From NCBI RefSeq assembly GCF_020217185.1, contig NZ_JAIWNX010000149.1:1-10000 (forward strand): a DNA stretch of 10,000 nucleotides, written 5' to 3'. Origin of the DNA: Asticcacaulis sp. (lineage in GTDB: Bacteria; Pseudomonadota; Alphaproteobacteria; Caulobacterales; Caulobacteraceae). The notes beneath the pieces are model-generated. The model saw only the letters and a program-made list of their open reading frames with translations. It did no database searches and was not told where the DNA came from. Below are positions 1-7,354 of this stretch, piece after piece; the stretch's first letter is position 1, and each line of letters begins with the position of its first letter. The position numbers and the translations under genes are program-made.

Positions 1-565
1 CGATCCGCAACTGATCAGGGCGTCGCAGATCACCTACCTCGAAGGCTATCTGTTCGACACGCCGTCGGGTCGTGCCGCCTTTGCCAAGGCCTGTGAAATC
101 GCCCGTTCGGCGGGCCGCAAGACGGCCATGACCCTGTCGGACAGCTTCGTGGTCGATCGCTGGCGCACCGACCTGCTGGCCTTTATCGAGCAGCATATCG
201 ACCTCGTCTTCGCCAATGAATCCGAGCTTCTGTCGCTGTTCCAGACCGAGGATTTCGATAAGGCCGCGCGCTATCTGAAATCCAAGGCCGATCTGGCCTT
301 CGTCACCCGTTCCGAACGCGGCTCGGTGGCGCTGAAGGCCGATCTGTCGCACGACATCCCCGTCTATCCGGTGGCCGAGGTGGTGGATACCACCGGGGCC
401 GGGGATCAGTACGCGGCAGGGGTGATGTATGGCCTGACACAGGGCCTGCATCTGGAAACCTGCGGCCGTCTGGGGGCGCTCGCCGCCGCCGAGGTGATCA
501 GCCACTACGGCCCGCGCCCGCAGGTCTCTTATGCCGAATTGGCGAAGCAGAACGGGCTGATCTGA
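1..565 (+). CDS. PfkB-family kinase, probable adenosine kinase (3' part only)
   Basis: The gene enters from the left edge; the reading frame is open from base 2, so the first Met at 128 is internal. About 187 C-terminal residues are visible, ending at TGA 563-565. The ribokinase/PfkB signature 2 is clear as DTTGAGDQYAAG (from base 386); the Asp of GAGD (codon 404-406) is the catalytic base that activates the acceptor hydroxyl in this family, and the glycines form the anion hole. NESELLSLF (about 220-245) matches the conserved NxxE stretch that helps bind Mg-phosphate. Such proteins transfer the ATP gamma-phosphate to a sugar or nucleoside in the cytoplasm. The overall look (YLEGYLFD, DSFVVDRW, VFANESE) fits alphaproteobacterial adenosine kinase, which salvages adenosine to AMP, but substrate-binding residues of the N-terminal lid lie outside the window, so another PfkB sugar kinase cannot be excluded. 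Confidence 0.85.
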   Translation, partial: DPQLIRASQITYLEGYLFDTPSGRAAFAKACEIARSAGRKTAMTLSDSFVVDRWRTDLLAFIEQHIDLVFANESELLSLFQTEDFDKAARYLKSKADLAFVTRSERGSVALKADLSHDIPVYPVAEVVDTTGAGDQYAAGVMYGLTQGLHLETCGRLGALAAAEVISHYGPRPQVSYAELAKQNGLI

Positions 566-577
566 TTGACTTCGGCT

Positions 578-624
578 TGACTATGTCACCTTCCTGGCTT
601 TGGATGGGGTAATAAGGGTATTAC
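578..624 (+). promoter_or_regulatory. Two small dyads upstream of the 641 membrane-protein gene
   Basis: The 75-bp gap between the kinase stop and the next start holds two short inverted repeats: TGAC-TAT-GTCA at 578-588 and GTAATA-AGGG-TATTAC at 609-624. TTGACT occurs at 566 and 577 and could serve as a -35 box, but no convincing -10 box follows. A strong Shine-Dalgarno run (GGAGGGGG, 631-638) sits just before the GTG start at 641. A role as operator is speculative. Confidence 0.25.
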
Positions 625-640
625 GCTCTCGGAGGGGGAA

Positions 641-1513
641 GTGCGTAAGTTTCTGGCCGCTACATTCTGTCTGTCCGTTTTCGCTCTCTTCGTGGCGGGC
701 CTCCTCTTTTGGCCAAGCGTGCACAGACCAGATCATCCTTTGTTTTATGTGGTAGAACGAACGGCTCCGCCAGCCGTCGTGCGTGAGGCCATTGCCTATC
801 AAAAACAGGTCAAAGCTCAGGACTGGGAAAGTCTAAGTCAGCATAGTCTTCCGGCCATGATGACCGCCGACTATCGCAAGACCATACCGACTTTTGCGAA
901 ATATATTCCGGCGAAGCCGGATCTGATTCGCGTGGCGCAATGGCAAACGACCTACACCACAGGTCAGCCGGAAATAACGACAATTACCCTCTTAAATAAG
1001 CAGGCTGATAGTGTTTTGATCAGCACTGTGCAATTCGTAAAGCAAGGATCGAATTATAAAGCCAATAATTTTAAAATAAACTACTTAAATGGCAATGATT
1101 TAAAATCTGTCGATTTTTCATTTAAACGTTTTAATTCAGAGAGATTGCTATTTTTGTTCCTTTCCTCCGGTATTTTGCTATTCAGTCTGTACACCCTCTA
1201 TGTGTGTTTGAGTGTCAAAGGCATACCGTTGGGCTGGCTGTGGGCCATTTCCGTTGCCATAGGCTTCACCCGGCTTTCCTATTTCTGGATAAACAATACT
1301 ATCAGTTGGCAGCCCCTCTTTTTGGGCTTTCCCGTTTCGGGATATGCGCAAGGACTGGCCAGTTCGTTTGAGTTTTATGTGACGCTTCCCTTAGGTGCCA
1401 TTCTGTTTTGGGCGTCAGGTGTCAAACAGAAACGGAAAAGTGCTAAGTTGCCGCAACCCCCATTCGCACCGAAACGGTTGGAAGACGAGTCGGGCGTCGT
1501 CGTTCAGCCCTGA
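641..1513 (+). CDS. Hypothetical inner-membrane protein, AT-rich
   Basis: I do not recognise this 290-residue protein. The GTG start at 641 is supported by GGAGGGGG at 631-638. Residues 4-26 form an N-terminal hydrophobic segment (uncleaved anchor or signal peptide). A soluble, probably periplasmic part follows at about 35-165, with a helical start (VVREAIAYQKQVKAQDWESL) and then alternating beta-like stretches. Hydrophobic segments at about 168-192, 195-213 and 244-260 suggest three further membrane spans, and the C-terminal tail (261-290) is basic and proline-rich, probably cytoplasmic. The DNA from about 960 to 1180 is visibly AT-rich, with codons such as AAA, TTA and AAT that its neighbours avoid, which suggests transfer or weak codon selection. 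It lies downstream of the kinase but is separated by 75 bp and has its own strong ribosome site. Its 3' end overlaps the convergent smr gene by 10 bp. Real gene likely; function unknown. Confidence 0.75.
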   Translation: MRKFLAATFCLSVFALFVAGLLFWPSVHRPDHPLFYVVERTAPPAVVREAIAYQKQVKAQDWESLSQHSLPAMMTADYRKTIPTFAKYIPAKPDLIRVAQWQTTYTTGQPEITTITLLNKQADSVLISTVQFVKQGSNYKANNFKINYLNGNDLKSVDFSFKRFNSERLLFLFLSSGILLFSLYTLYVCLSVKGIPLGWLWAISVAIGFTRLSYFWINNTISWQPLFLGFPVSGYAQGLASSFEFYVTLPLGAILFWASGVKQKRKSAKLPQPPFAPKRLEDESGVVVQP

Positions 1514-2109
1514 CGCCGCTTTAACGCCACGTAGAGCGCGCCGGAGCCGCCGTGGCGGGCGTGGGCCTGTGAAATCCCGGCCACAATATGCGCCAGCGCC
1601 GGATCGGACAGCCATTCCGGTGCGTTGCGCTTCAATATGCCGTTTTCGGCCATACCCTTGCCCGTAATGACCAGAACGGCGCGATAGTCATTGGCCCAGG
1701 CCTGCTGCACAAAGGCCTTGAGCCGCTGTTCGGCCTGAATCTGGTTGAGCCCATGCAGGTCGAGGCGCGCTTCGATGGGGTCGCGTTCGCGGCTGATGCG
1801 GCGCTTACGCTTGGGCTCGATCGGGTCAGGCGTGAAAGTGGTCGCTTCGCTCAGGCGAAAGCCGCTCTGCGGGCGCACGGCCTCACCGATTTTGAACGGC
1901 ACCAGCGGCAGAGGGCGCTCGATACGCGGGGCGGAGAGGGTGTTCTGACCTTCGGGCAGGCCCTTGATGGTGACGGTCTCGATCTCCGGCTGGGCGAAGG
2001 GCGGCTTGACCGGTGCGGGCTTCTTTTTGCTGAGTGCGTGCGGACGCACCGTGGCCGTCACCAGATGCCACAGTTTCAGATCCTCGTCCTTCAGGCCAAA
2101 GCGCTTCAT
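1504..2109 (-). CDS. Smr-domain protein (putative nuclease, SmrB-like)
   Basis: 201 residues. The C-terminal Smr (small MutS-related) domain spans about 113-198: LDLHG at 116-120, TGKG at 149-152 and HGGSGALYV at 186-194. Smr domains are DNA/RNA endonucleases found alone or at the end of MutS2; in E. coli the stand-alone SmrB cleaves mRNA at collided ribosomes, using the DxH motif that is present here (D117, H119). The N-terminal helix (KDEDLKLWHLVTATVRPH, residues 7-24) resembles by eye the N-terminal SmrB helix that contacts the ribosome. A basic, proline-rich linker (25-112, including KPKRKRRISRERD-like stretches) joins the two parts. The ATG at 2109 is the in-frame start; no strong Shine-Dalgarno is visible. 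It follows the rimK-like gene by 41 bp on the same strand and may be translated from the same transcript. Family assignment is firm; a ribosome-rescue role is an inference. Confidence 0.88.
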   Translation of the reverse strand: MKRFGLKDEDLKLWHLVTATVRPHALSKKKPAPVKPPFAQPEIETVTIKGLPEGQNTLSAPRIERPLPLVPFKIGEAVRPQSGFRLSEATTFTPDPIEPKRKRRISRERDPIEARLDLHGLNQIQAEQRLKAFVQQAWANDYRAVLVITGKGMAENGILKRNAPEWLSDPALAHIVAGISQAHARHGGSGALYVALKRRQG

Positions 2110-2150
2110 AGGGCTTAAATGGCATGGAGTGGGCCGGAGGGAAAGGCGCT

Positions 2151-3563
2151 TTATTCCCGGCGTTTAGCGCGCGGGTTCTGTTTCGGCAGGTGCTGGACAG
2201 GGCGCAGCTTGCTCTCGACATGACGGATGATCAGGTCGGCCACATCGACGCCGGAGGCCTTTTCGATCCCCTGAAGGCCGGGCGAGGAATTGACCTCCAG
2301 CACCTTGGGCCCCGAATGCGAGCGCAGAATGTCAACGCCCGCCACCTGAAGGCCCAGAGCGCGGGCCGCCTTCACCGCGATGTCGGCTTCTTCCGGCGTG
2401 ATTTCGACCGACAAAGCCTTGCCGCCCTGATGCAGGTTGGCGCGAAAATCGCCGATCTTGGCCTTGCGCTTCATGGCCGCCACGACCTTTGAACCGATGA
2501 CGAGGCAGCGCAGGTCTTCGCCGTCGGCCTCGCGGATAAATTCCTGCGTCAGCAGTTCGGCATCGAGGTCGCGGAAGGCGGAAATGACCGAGGCGGCGGC
2601 CAGATGCGTGTCGGCCAGCACCACGCCGCGCCCCTGCGCCCCCTTGGTCAGCTTGATGACCAGCGGCGCGCCGCCGACCAGTTGCACCACAAAGTCGGTG
2701 TCCTTTGGCGATTTGGCAAAGGCCGTCACCGGCATGGGGATGCCCTTGCGCGCCAGTACCTGAAGCGCGTGCAGCTTGTCGCGCGAAGCGGAGATGGCCG
2801 AAGACCGGTTGAGGCAATAGGCGCCCGTCGTCTCAAACTGTCGTACGACGGCCAGGCCATAGCTGGTCATCGGCACGCCGATGCGCGGGATGATGGCGTC
2901 GAACTGCGGCAGCGGCTTACCGTCATAATGCACTTCGGGGCGCGTCACATTGATGTTCATATAGCAGCGCGAGGTTTCGATGGCCTCGATGACGTGATCG
3001 CGGTTCTGCGCCGCCCTGATCAGGGCGCGGATCGAATAGTTGCCGGCATCCTGCGTCAGCACGGCCAGACGTAATGGGCGCTTCACCGCTTTTGGCGCAT
3101 CGGCGCGGCTATAGACATCATAGGACAGGACCGGCAGGCGCTGCCCCGCCGTCGGATCGACCAGCGCGCCGAGGCTTTCCAGCGCCTGACGCCCGATCAG
3201 CATACGATAGGCCATATTGGCGCGGTTGGTCAGCGATACCTCGATCGGGTGGTTGACGCCGTCGATCGAAATATGGGTTTCGATGACGTAGCGCCACTCC
3301 GTCTCGCCATTGGACGAGGTGATTTCGCGTTGATCCTTGAGGTCGGCGGAACAGGCCACCTCGATATCGTAACGGCCCGGCACGGGATTGACCACGAAGC
3401 GCACGCGCGGGCGCTCCGGCGTGCCAAACACCTCGATATCCACCGCGTGCAGGGCCGAGGTGCGCGCCCCGGTATCGACCTTGGCCTTGATGGCCGGCAG
3501 GGCCAGATCAGGGAGCCCGACCCATTCTTCCCAGCCAAAGGTAAGCGGTGCGCTGTCGGTCAT
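2151..3563 (-). CDS. rimK: Fused RimB-like protease and RimK-like ATP-grasp glutamate ligase
   Basis: 470 residues from the ATG at 3563, chosen over an ATG at 3599 because AGGA lies 7 nt upstream and the homologous region starts soon after (FGWEEWVGLP). Residues 9-145 match the RimB/COG4067 family, named ATP-dependent zinc protease but retropepsin-like: DTGARTSAL from residue 30 and NRANMAYRMLIGR at 113-125. Residues about 163-458 are RimK-like: a RimK N-terminal domain (LAVLTQD..., with SRCYMNINVTRPEVHYDGKPL), then an ATP-grasp fold with the glycine-rich loop LTKGAQGRGVVL (305-316), GVDIL (409-413) and the Mg-binding EVNSSPGL (423-430). RimK adds glutamates to the C-terminus of ribosomal protein S6; in Pseudomonas a separate RimB protein acts as the opposing protease. 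Here the two are one polypeptide. E. coli RimK is about 300 residues, so the extra length is the protease domain. The C-terminal tail (459-470) is basic. The substrate is inferred, not shown. Confidence 0.9.
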   Translation of the reverse strand: MTDSAPLTFGWEEWVGLPDLALPAIKAKVDTGARTSALHAVDIEVFGTPERPRVRFVVNPVPGRYDIEVACSADLKDQREITSSNGETEWRYVIETHISIDGVNHPIEVSLTNRANMAYRMLIGRQALESLGALVDPTAGQRLPVLSYDVYSRADAPKAVKRPLRLAVLTQDAGNYSIRALIRAAQNRDHVIEAIETSRCYMNINVTRPEVHYDGKPLPQFDAIIPRIGVPMTSYGLAVVRQFETTGAYCLNRSSAISASRDKLHALQVLARKGIPMPVTAFAKSPKDTDFVVQLVGGAPLVIKLTKGAQGRGVVLADTHLAAASVISAFRDLDAELLTQEFIREADGEDLRCLVIGSKVVAAMKRKAKIGDFRANLHQGGKALSVEITPEEADIAVKAARALGLQVAGVDILRSHSGPKVLEVNSSPGLQGIEKASGVDVADLIIRHVESKLRPVQHLPKQNPRAKRRE

Positions 3564-3639
3564 GAACGATCCTGCGTAACGGTTGAGACCTCCGCCCATA
3601 GGCCGTTTTTGCGACGGTTTTATAGCAGACAGCGCCGAC

Positions 3640-6303
3640 TTACGCCTTCTCTTTGGCCTCGGTGGTAAAGGCCAGCAATTGCCGCGTCAGGCGCTCACCG
3701 CGCTTGCCGGCCGCCAGAGCGGCTTCGGACAGGCGGCGCAGGTCCGGGCTGTCGGCCTGACGCCCGATCATGTCGAGCGCGGCGTTCATAACGTTCAGCA
3801 TCTGCGAGAAGTCGGCCGCGACATCTCCGGCCAGACGCCCGACCGTTTCATAGCGTTGCGACAGGGCCAGAGCCGTATCCAGACGTTCGGCCTGACGCTC
3901 TAACTCTAGTTTGGCGAGCTGAAGCTGCGCGATCTCCAGCTCAAGCTGCCCGGTGCGCGCCTTCATCGTCAGGAATTCCAGACGGTCCGGCCCGGCTTCG
4001 ACGACAGGCGGTGGCGGCGGTGGCAGGTGCGCCGACAGGTCAAACGCCACCCCCAAAAGCCCTTCGAACTGTCCGTCCGTCACCACCGGGCTCAGGCGCT
4101 CCAGCAGCGGCGCAAAGCCGTCGGGCGTTTTGACGCGATAGGACAAATCGCCGGCCGTCTTTTGCGCCAGATGCACGGCCAGTTCGGCGTGGATGCGGTC
4201 CTGATCGTCCGGATGCAGGCTGTCGAGCCAGCCTTCGCCAAAGAATTCCGGCGCGCCGCAACCGGTCAGGGCCTGCCAGCCGGTCGAAAGGCGCGTCAGC
4301 GTGCCATCGCTTTTCCACTGACGGTGCAGGGGGCTGAGATCACCGGCGATGTCGCTCAGATGACGCTCCGGCTTGGCTTCCGGCACAGGCGCGGCCTGAA
4401 GCGCGGCAAATTCGGCCTCCAGCTCGGCCTTTTCGTCCTTCAGCGCGCTCAGTTCGCCTTCCAGCGCCTTGAGGCCCTGCAATTCAGCGATCTCGGCCTT
4501 CAGCGCCTCGATGTCGGCGTCGCGCGTATCGGGCTGCGCTTCGGCGGCGGCGGTTTGCGCCAGAGTTGCATAGTCCTGCCGCAGGGTTTCCAGCTCGCTT
4601 TCCAGCGCCGTCAACTCAGCGGCGCGCGCCTTCAGCGTTTCGATTTCGGCCAGAGAGGCTTCGAGCGCCACGCTCAGTGGGCTCTCTTCCGGTTCCGACT
4701 TGGGTTCGGCTTTCAGCGCTTCCAGCTCGGCGCGCAGGGCCTCCAGCTCCGGATTTTCGCCGGGCTCCGCGGTTTCAGACTTGGCAGCCGCGTCTTTCAG
4801 CGCCTCCAATTCGGCGCGCAGGGCGTCGCGTTCGGCCTCGGCCTCGCCGCGGGCCGTGTCGAGCGCCGCCAGATCGGCCTCCAGCGCCTCGATCTTTGCC
4901 GTATCTTCGATAACCACAGGCTCAGATGCAGGCTCAGGGTTGGAGGCAGGCAGGGAGGCTGTGGCCGCCTTGGCGTGCGTCACATCAATGGCCACGCCGA
5001 ACAGCTCGCGGCGGCCATCGACCCTCTGCGCCCGTCCTTTCAATGAGACGTAACGCAGCGTGCCATCCGGCTGTGGAATGGTCAGGTCGAGATCGAGCGT
5101 GTCGCTTTGCCCCGACATCAGCTCACCGAACACCTCGTTGGCGCGCAACTGGTCTTCGGCGGTGATGCGCGTTGGGCCGCCGTCAAATTCGCGCCCGATC
5201 AGGCGGCGCATCCCTTCGTCTTCGACAATCGAGTCCGACACCGGGTCGTAGGACCACACGCCAACGCCCAGAGCGGCGCGCGCCAGCTCGGCCTTTTGCA
5301 GGTCTTCCAGCGCCTGTTGCGCCTCGTCGGACAGGGCCGGGGCCACGGGTGCGGCCAAGGCTGGTGCCTCGCTGACCGTCAGGGTCTGGGTGGTAGGGAT
5401 GGCGGCCACCGTAATGCCCTGCGCTTCGCCGTCCTGCGTATGCACGATCCAGGCGGTGAGGATGACCGGATGCGCCTGACCGCGCACGTCTTTCAGCGAC
5501 AGGTTGATGGAGGCCGGACGGCTCCCCTGATCTTCGGGCGTCAGGTCGGCGAGGAAATCGACGGCCTTCTGGAAATCGGCATCGGCGACAAACACCTTGG
5601 CCCAGTTGGCGTTCATCGCCTGATCGCGCGGCGTATCGAGGAGGCTGCCTACGCGCGGATTGAGGTCGAGCACCGTCCCGTTCTGATCCAGCCCCCAGAA
5701 GGGCACAGGTGCGGCCGTAAACCAGTGGCCGCGCCACACGCCGGAAATATCGCCCACGCCTTCGCCGGTCTGGGTTTCGATCTCGACCAGCGCCGTGGTC
5801 GAACCGATCACCTCGCCATTGGTGTTCATGATCGGCATGGAGGTGACGGAGACCAGCACCTTGGTGCGGCTGCCGTGATTGACGATCAGGTGCTGAAAGC
5901 CCTTCACCGTCTGACCGCGCAGGGTGCGCGCAATGGGCAGCAGGTCGGGCGGAATGACGCGGCCGTCGGGATAGGTGATGCCCCAGGTGGCCGAGTGAAA
6001 GCGTAAGCCTATCAGCTCGTTATCCTTGCGCCCCAGAAGCTGATGCGCCGTCTTGTTGGCGAAGATGAACTTGCCTGTGGCATCGGTTTCGACCAGAGCC
6101 ACCGGCACGGCGTTGAGCACATTGAACATGCGCCGCTCAAGCTGATCTATCTTGCGCTCGGCCTTGAACAGCAGGTCCTGAAACTGACGCACCTGTGAGG
6201 TTTTGATGATGGCAATCAGGCCCGCGACGATGGCTGCACCCAGCAGCAACACCGCCAGAACCCCCAAAACCACGATCAGATCGGCTTCGCTTTCCAGAAG
6301 CAT
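3640..6303 (-). CDS. Membrane-anchored multi-PAS protein with degenerate histidine-kinase DHp domain
   Basis: 887 residues from the ATG at 6303; a GTG at 6339 would add 12 residues, but GGGAG lies 12 nt before the ATG and nothing convincing precedes the GTG. Domains in order: one membrane span (9-33), short coiled coil (38-58), PAS (about 60-175), PAS-like (193-303), PAS (338-443), a long Ala/Glu/Leu coiled coil (468-638) in which ALRAELEALK occurs twice 27 residues apart, a PAS_3-type domain with HPDDQDR (653-758), six prolines (761-766), coiled coil (778-816) and a HisKA-like dimerisation helix pair (816-880). The H-box reads GRLAGDVAADFSQ, where hybrid kinases usually have GRLAGGVAHDFNN: Ala830 (codon GCC, 3816-3814) replaces the phosphorylated His. 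No ATPase (CA) domain follows; the protein stops at 3640 and the next gene is rimK-like. It is thus unlikely to autophosphorylate and may act as a sensor scaffold or partner of another kinase. No PAS cofactor can be assigned. Confidence 0.85.
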   Translation of the reverse strand: MLLESEADLIVVLGVLAVLLLGAAIVAGLIAIIKTSQVRQFQDLLFKAERKIDQLERRMFNVLNAVPVALVETDATGKFIFANKTAHQLLGRKDNELIGLRFHSATWGITYPDGRVIPPDLLPIARTLRGQTVKGFQHLIVNHGSRTKVLVSVTSMPIMNTNGEVIGSTTALVEIETQTGEGVGDISGVWRGHWFTAAPVPFWGLDQNGTVLDLNPRVGSLLDTPRDQAMNANWAKVFVADADFQKAVDFLADLTPEDQGSRPASINLSLKDVRGQAHPVILTAWIVHTQDGEAQGITVAAIPTTQTLTVSEAPALAAPVAPALSDEAQQALEDLQKAELARAALGVGVWSYDPVSDSIVEDEGMRRLIGREFDGGPTRITAEDQLRANEVFGELMSGQSDTLDLDLTIPQPDGTLRYVSLKGRAQRVDGRRELFGVAIDVTHAKAATASLPASNPEPASEPVVIEDTAKIEALEADLAALDTARGEAEAERDALRAELEALKDAAAKSETAEPGENPELEALRAELEALKAEPKSEPEESPLSVALEASLAEIETLKARAAELTALESELETLRQDYATLAQTAAAEAQPDTRDADIEALKAEIAELQGLKALEGELSALKDEKAELEAEFAALQAAPVPEAKPERHLSDIAGDLSPLHRQWKSDGTLTRLSTGWQALTGCGAPEFFGEGWLDSLHPDDQDRIHAELAVHLAQKTAGDLSYRVKTPDGFAPLLERLSPVVTDGQFEGLLGVAFDLSAHLPPPPPPVVEAGPDRLEFLTMKARTGQLELEIAQLQLAKLELERQAERLDTALALSQRYETVGRLAGDVAADFSQMLNVMNAALDMIGRQADSPDLRRLSEAALAAGKRGERLTRQLLAFTTEAKEKA

Positions 6304-6419
6304 CGCGCGCACAAACTCCCACCTGACCCGTTTCGGCACACAATGCGCCCAAGACGGTCTTTACCGGACTTAGCGGCTGCAACAAACGTACCCGTTTTAA
6401 GGGGCGGCGCAAGCGGGCT

Positions 6420-7262
6420 TTAAGCGGATTGGGTGGGTGATTTTGCAAAAAGCCCGGCAACCCCCAGCCACCAGCCGAGGACGAAGCTGAGGCCGTATCC
6501 GGCCAGCGGTACGGGATAGGCTCCGTAAAGCCAGGCCACGGCGCTGAGGGCAAAATAGAGGCTCAGCGCGAAGGCCTGCGGGCGGCGGCTTGCGTCGGGC
6601 CACAGCCACAGGGGGCTCAAGGCGGTGAGGGCCAGAGCGGCGCTCAAGCCGATGGCCAGAAGCGGTGACTGCGCGGCGGCCATATGGATCACGCCTTCGA
6701 CGTGCGCTACGGGCTGTAGCGGATCGGCCCGCCACAGGCACAGACCAAGGGCCAGAGCGGCGACCGGCGCCGCCCACAGCAGGGCGCGCGGGCCATAGGT
6801 CTGCGCGATCAGGACCAGCGCAGCGACACCAAAGGCCAGAAGCTGCGAACGGTCGGGCTGCCACGCCAGACAGGCGGCGATCAGGCCCAGACCGATCAGC
6901 CACAGCGGCGACGGCCTGTCCGGTCGGGTGGCTGTCAGCACCAGAGGCAGGATCAGGGCGGCGGCATTGAGCTGAACGGGACCGAAGGCCAGCCAGCGGT
7001 GAACGCCGTCTTGTCCCGGAAAGACAAAACAGAGGCCCAGAAGGACCAGAGCCACGACAAGCTGCGGCAATAGCGGCAGTCGCACACGACTTAAACCGAA
7101 GCAGAGCCCCCCGCCAATCAGCCACGCCACCGGGTTACGCAGCCACAGCCCGGCGCTCAGCCCCGCCTGTTGCATTGTCAGCGCCCCCAGCGCCACGGTT
7201 ATAAAAGACAGGACGCCAAAAGCGATAGCGAACTGAAGCTGACGTGTGTTTGCCGATGTCAT
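6420..7262 (-). CDS. Short divergent SEDS-like (FtsW/RodA-like) membrane protein
   Basis: 280 residues, about eight to nine hydrophobic spans. The ATG at 7262 has AAGGGGG six nt upstream; a longer frame starting at 7364 would run into the tRNA terminator and lacks hydrophobic character, so it is rejected. Three landmarks in the right order recall SEDS glycosyltransferases: GVHRWLAFG (86-94) like GAQRWLDLG of RodA, WQPD (134-137) like the QPDLGT element, and YPVPLAGYGLS (249-259) before a last glycine-rich span, like VPLPLVSYGGS. SEDS proteins polymerise lipid II into peptidoglycan together with a class B PBP. This protein is about 90-120 residues shorter than RodA or FtsW, and the large extracytoplasmic loop with the catalytic Asp (ERHTDFIF in E. 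coli RodA) is absent; only a loop of about 22 residues with D180, H187 and E189 lies there. It therefore looks like a distant relative that is inactive or does something else. No PBP gene is adjacent. The homology is judged by eye. Confidence 0.6.
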   Translation of the reverse strand: MTSANTRQLQFAIAFGVLSFITVALGALTMQQAGLSAGLWLRNPVAWLIGGGLCFGLSRVRLPLLPQLVVALVLLGLCFVFPGQDGVHRWLAFGPVQLNAAALILPLVLTATRPDRPSPLWLIGLGLIAACLAWQPDRSQLLAFGVAALVLIAQTYGPRALLWAAPVAALALGLCLWRADPLQPVAHVEGVIHMAAAQSPLLAIGLSAALALTALSPLWLWPDASRRPQAFALSLYFALSAVAWLYGAYPVPLAGYGLSFVLGWWLGVAGLFAKSPTQSA

Positions 7263-7299
7263 GAGAGGCCCCCTTTTCTGCCCGCGAGCCTCCTGCGAA

Positions 7300-7315
7300 T
7301 GACAGACACTGTCAA
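7300..7315 (-). promoter_or_regulatory. Dyad overlapping a -35-like TTGACA upstream of the SEDS-like gene
   Basis: TGACAG-ACA-CTGTCA at 7300-7314 is a perfect 6-bp inverted repeat about 40 bp upstream of the start at 7262. On the minus strand its edge forms TTGACA (7315-7310), a consensus -35 hexamer, but the sequence 17 bp downstream (GAGGCT) is a poor -10 box. It could be an operator over a promoter; evidence is positional only. Confidence 0.3.
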
Positions 7316-7354
7316 TCCGGTGGCTGGGGATAAGCGGTAAAGGGTTGGGGGTAT

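Noticed and set aside
1588..2118. Plus-strand frame of 176 codons over the smr gene
   Set aside because: It is the shadow of a gene with clear Smr motifs on the other strand.
3564..3599. N-terminal extension of the RimB-RimK protein to an ATG at 3599
   Set aside because: No ribosome site precedes it, whereas AGGA lies 7 nt before the ATG at 3563.
3603..3621. CCGT...ACGG followed by TTTT, terminator-like on the plus strand
   Set aside because: The stem is only 4 bp and no plus-strand gene ends there.
4711..4821. Near-repeats in the DNA of the multi-PAS gene
   Set aside because: They encode heptad-like ALRAELEALK units of a coiled coil; spacing and identity are too irregular for a CRISPR or a satellite repeat.
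4027..6006. Two long plus-strand open frames (about 340 and 300 codons) opposite the multi-PAS gene
   Set aside because: They mirror the third-position GC bias of the minus-strand gene, show repetitive Arg/Gln/Leu-rich sequence without domains, and have no ribosome sites.
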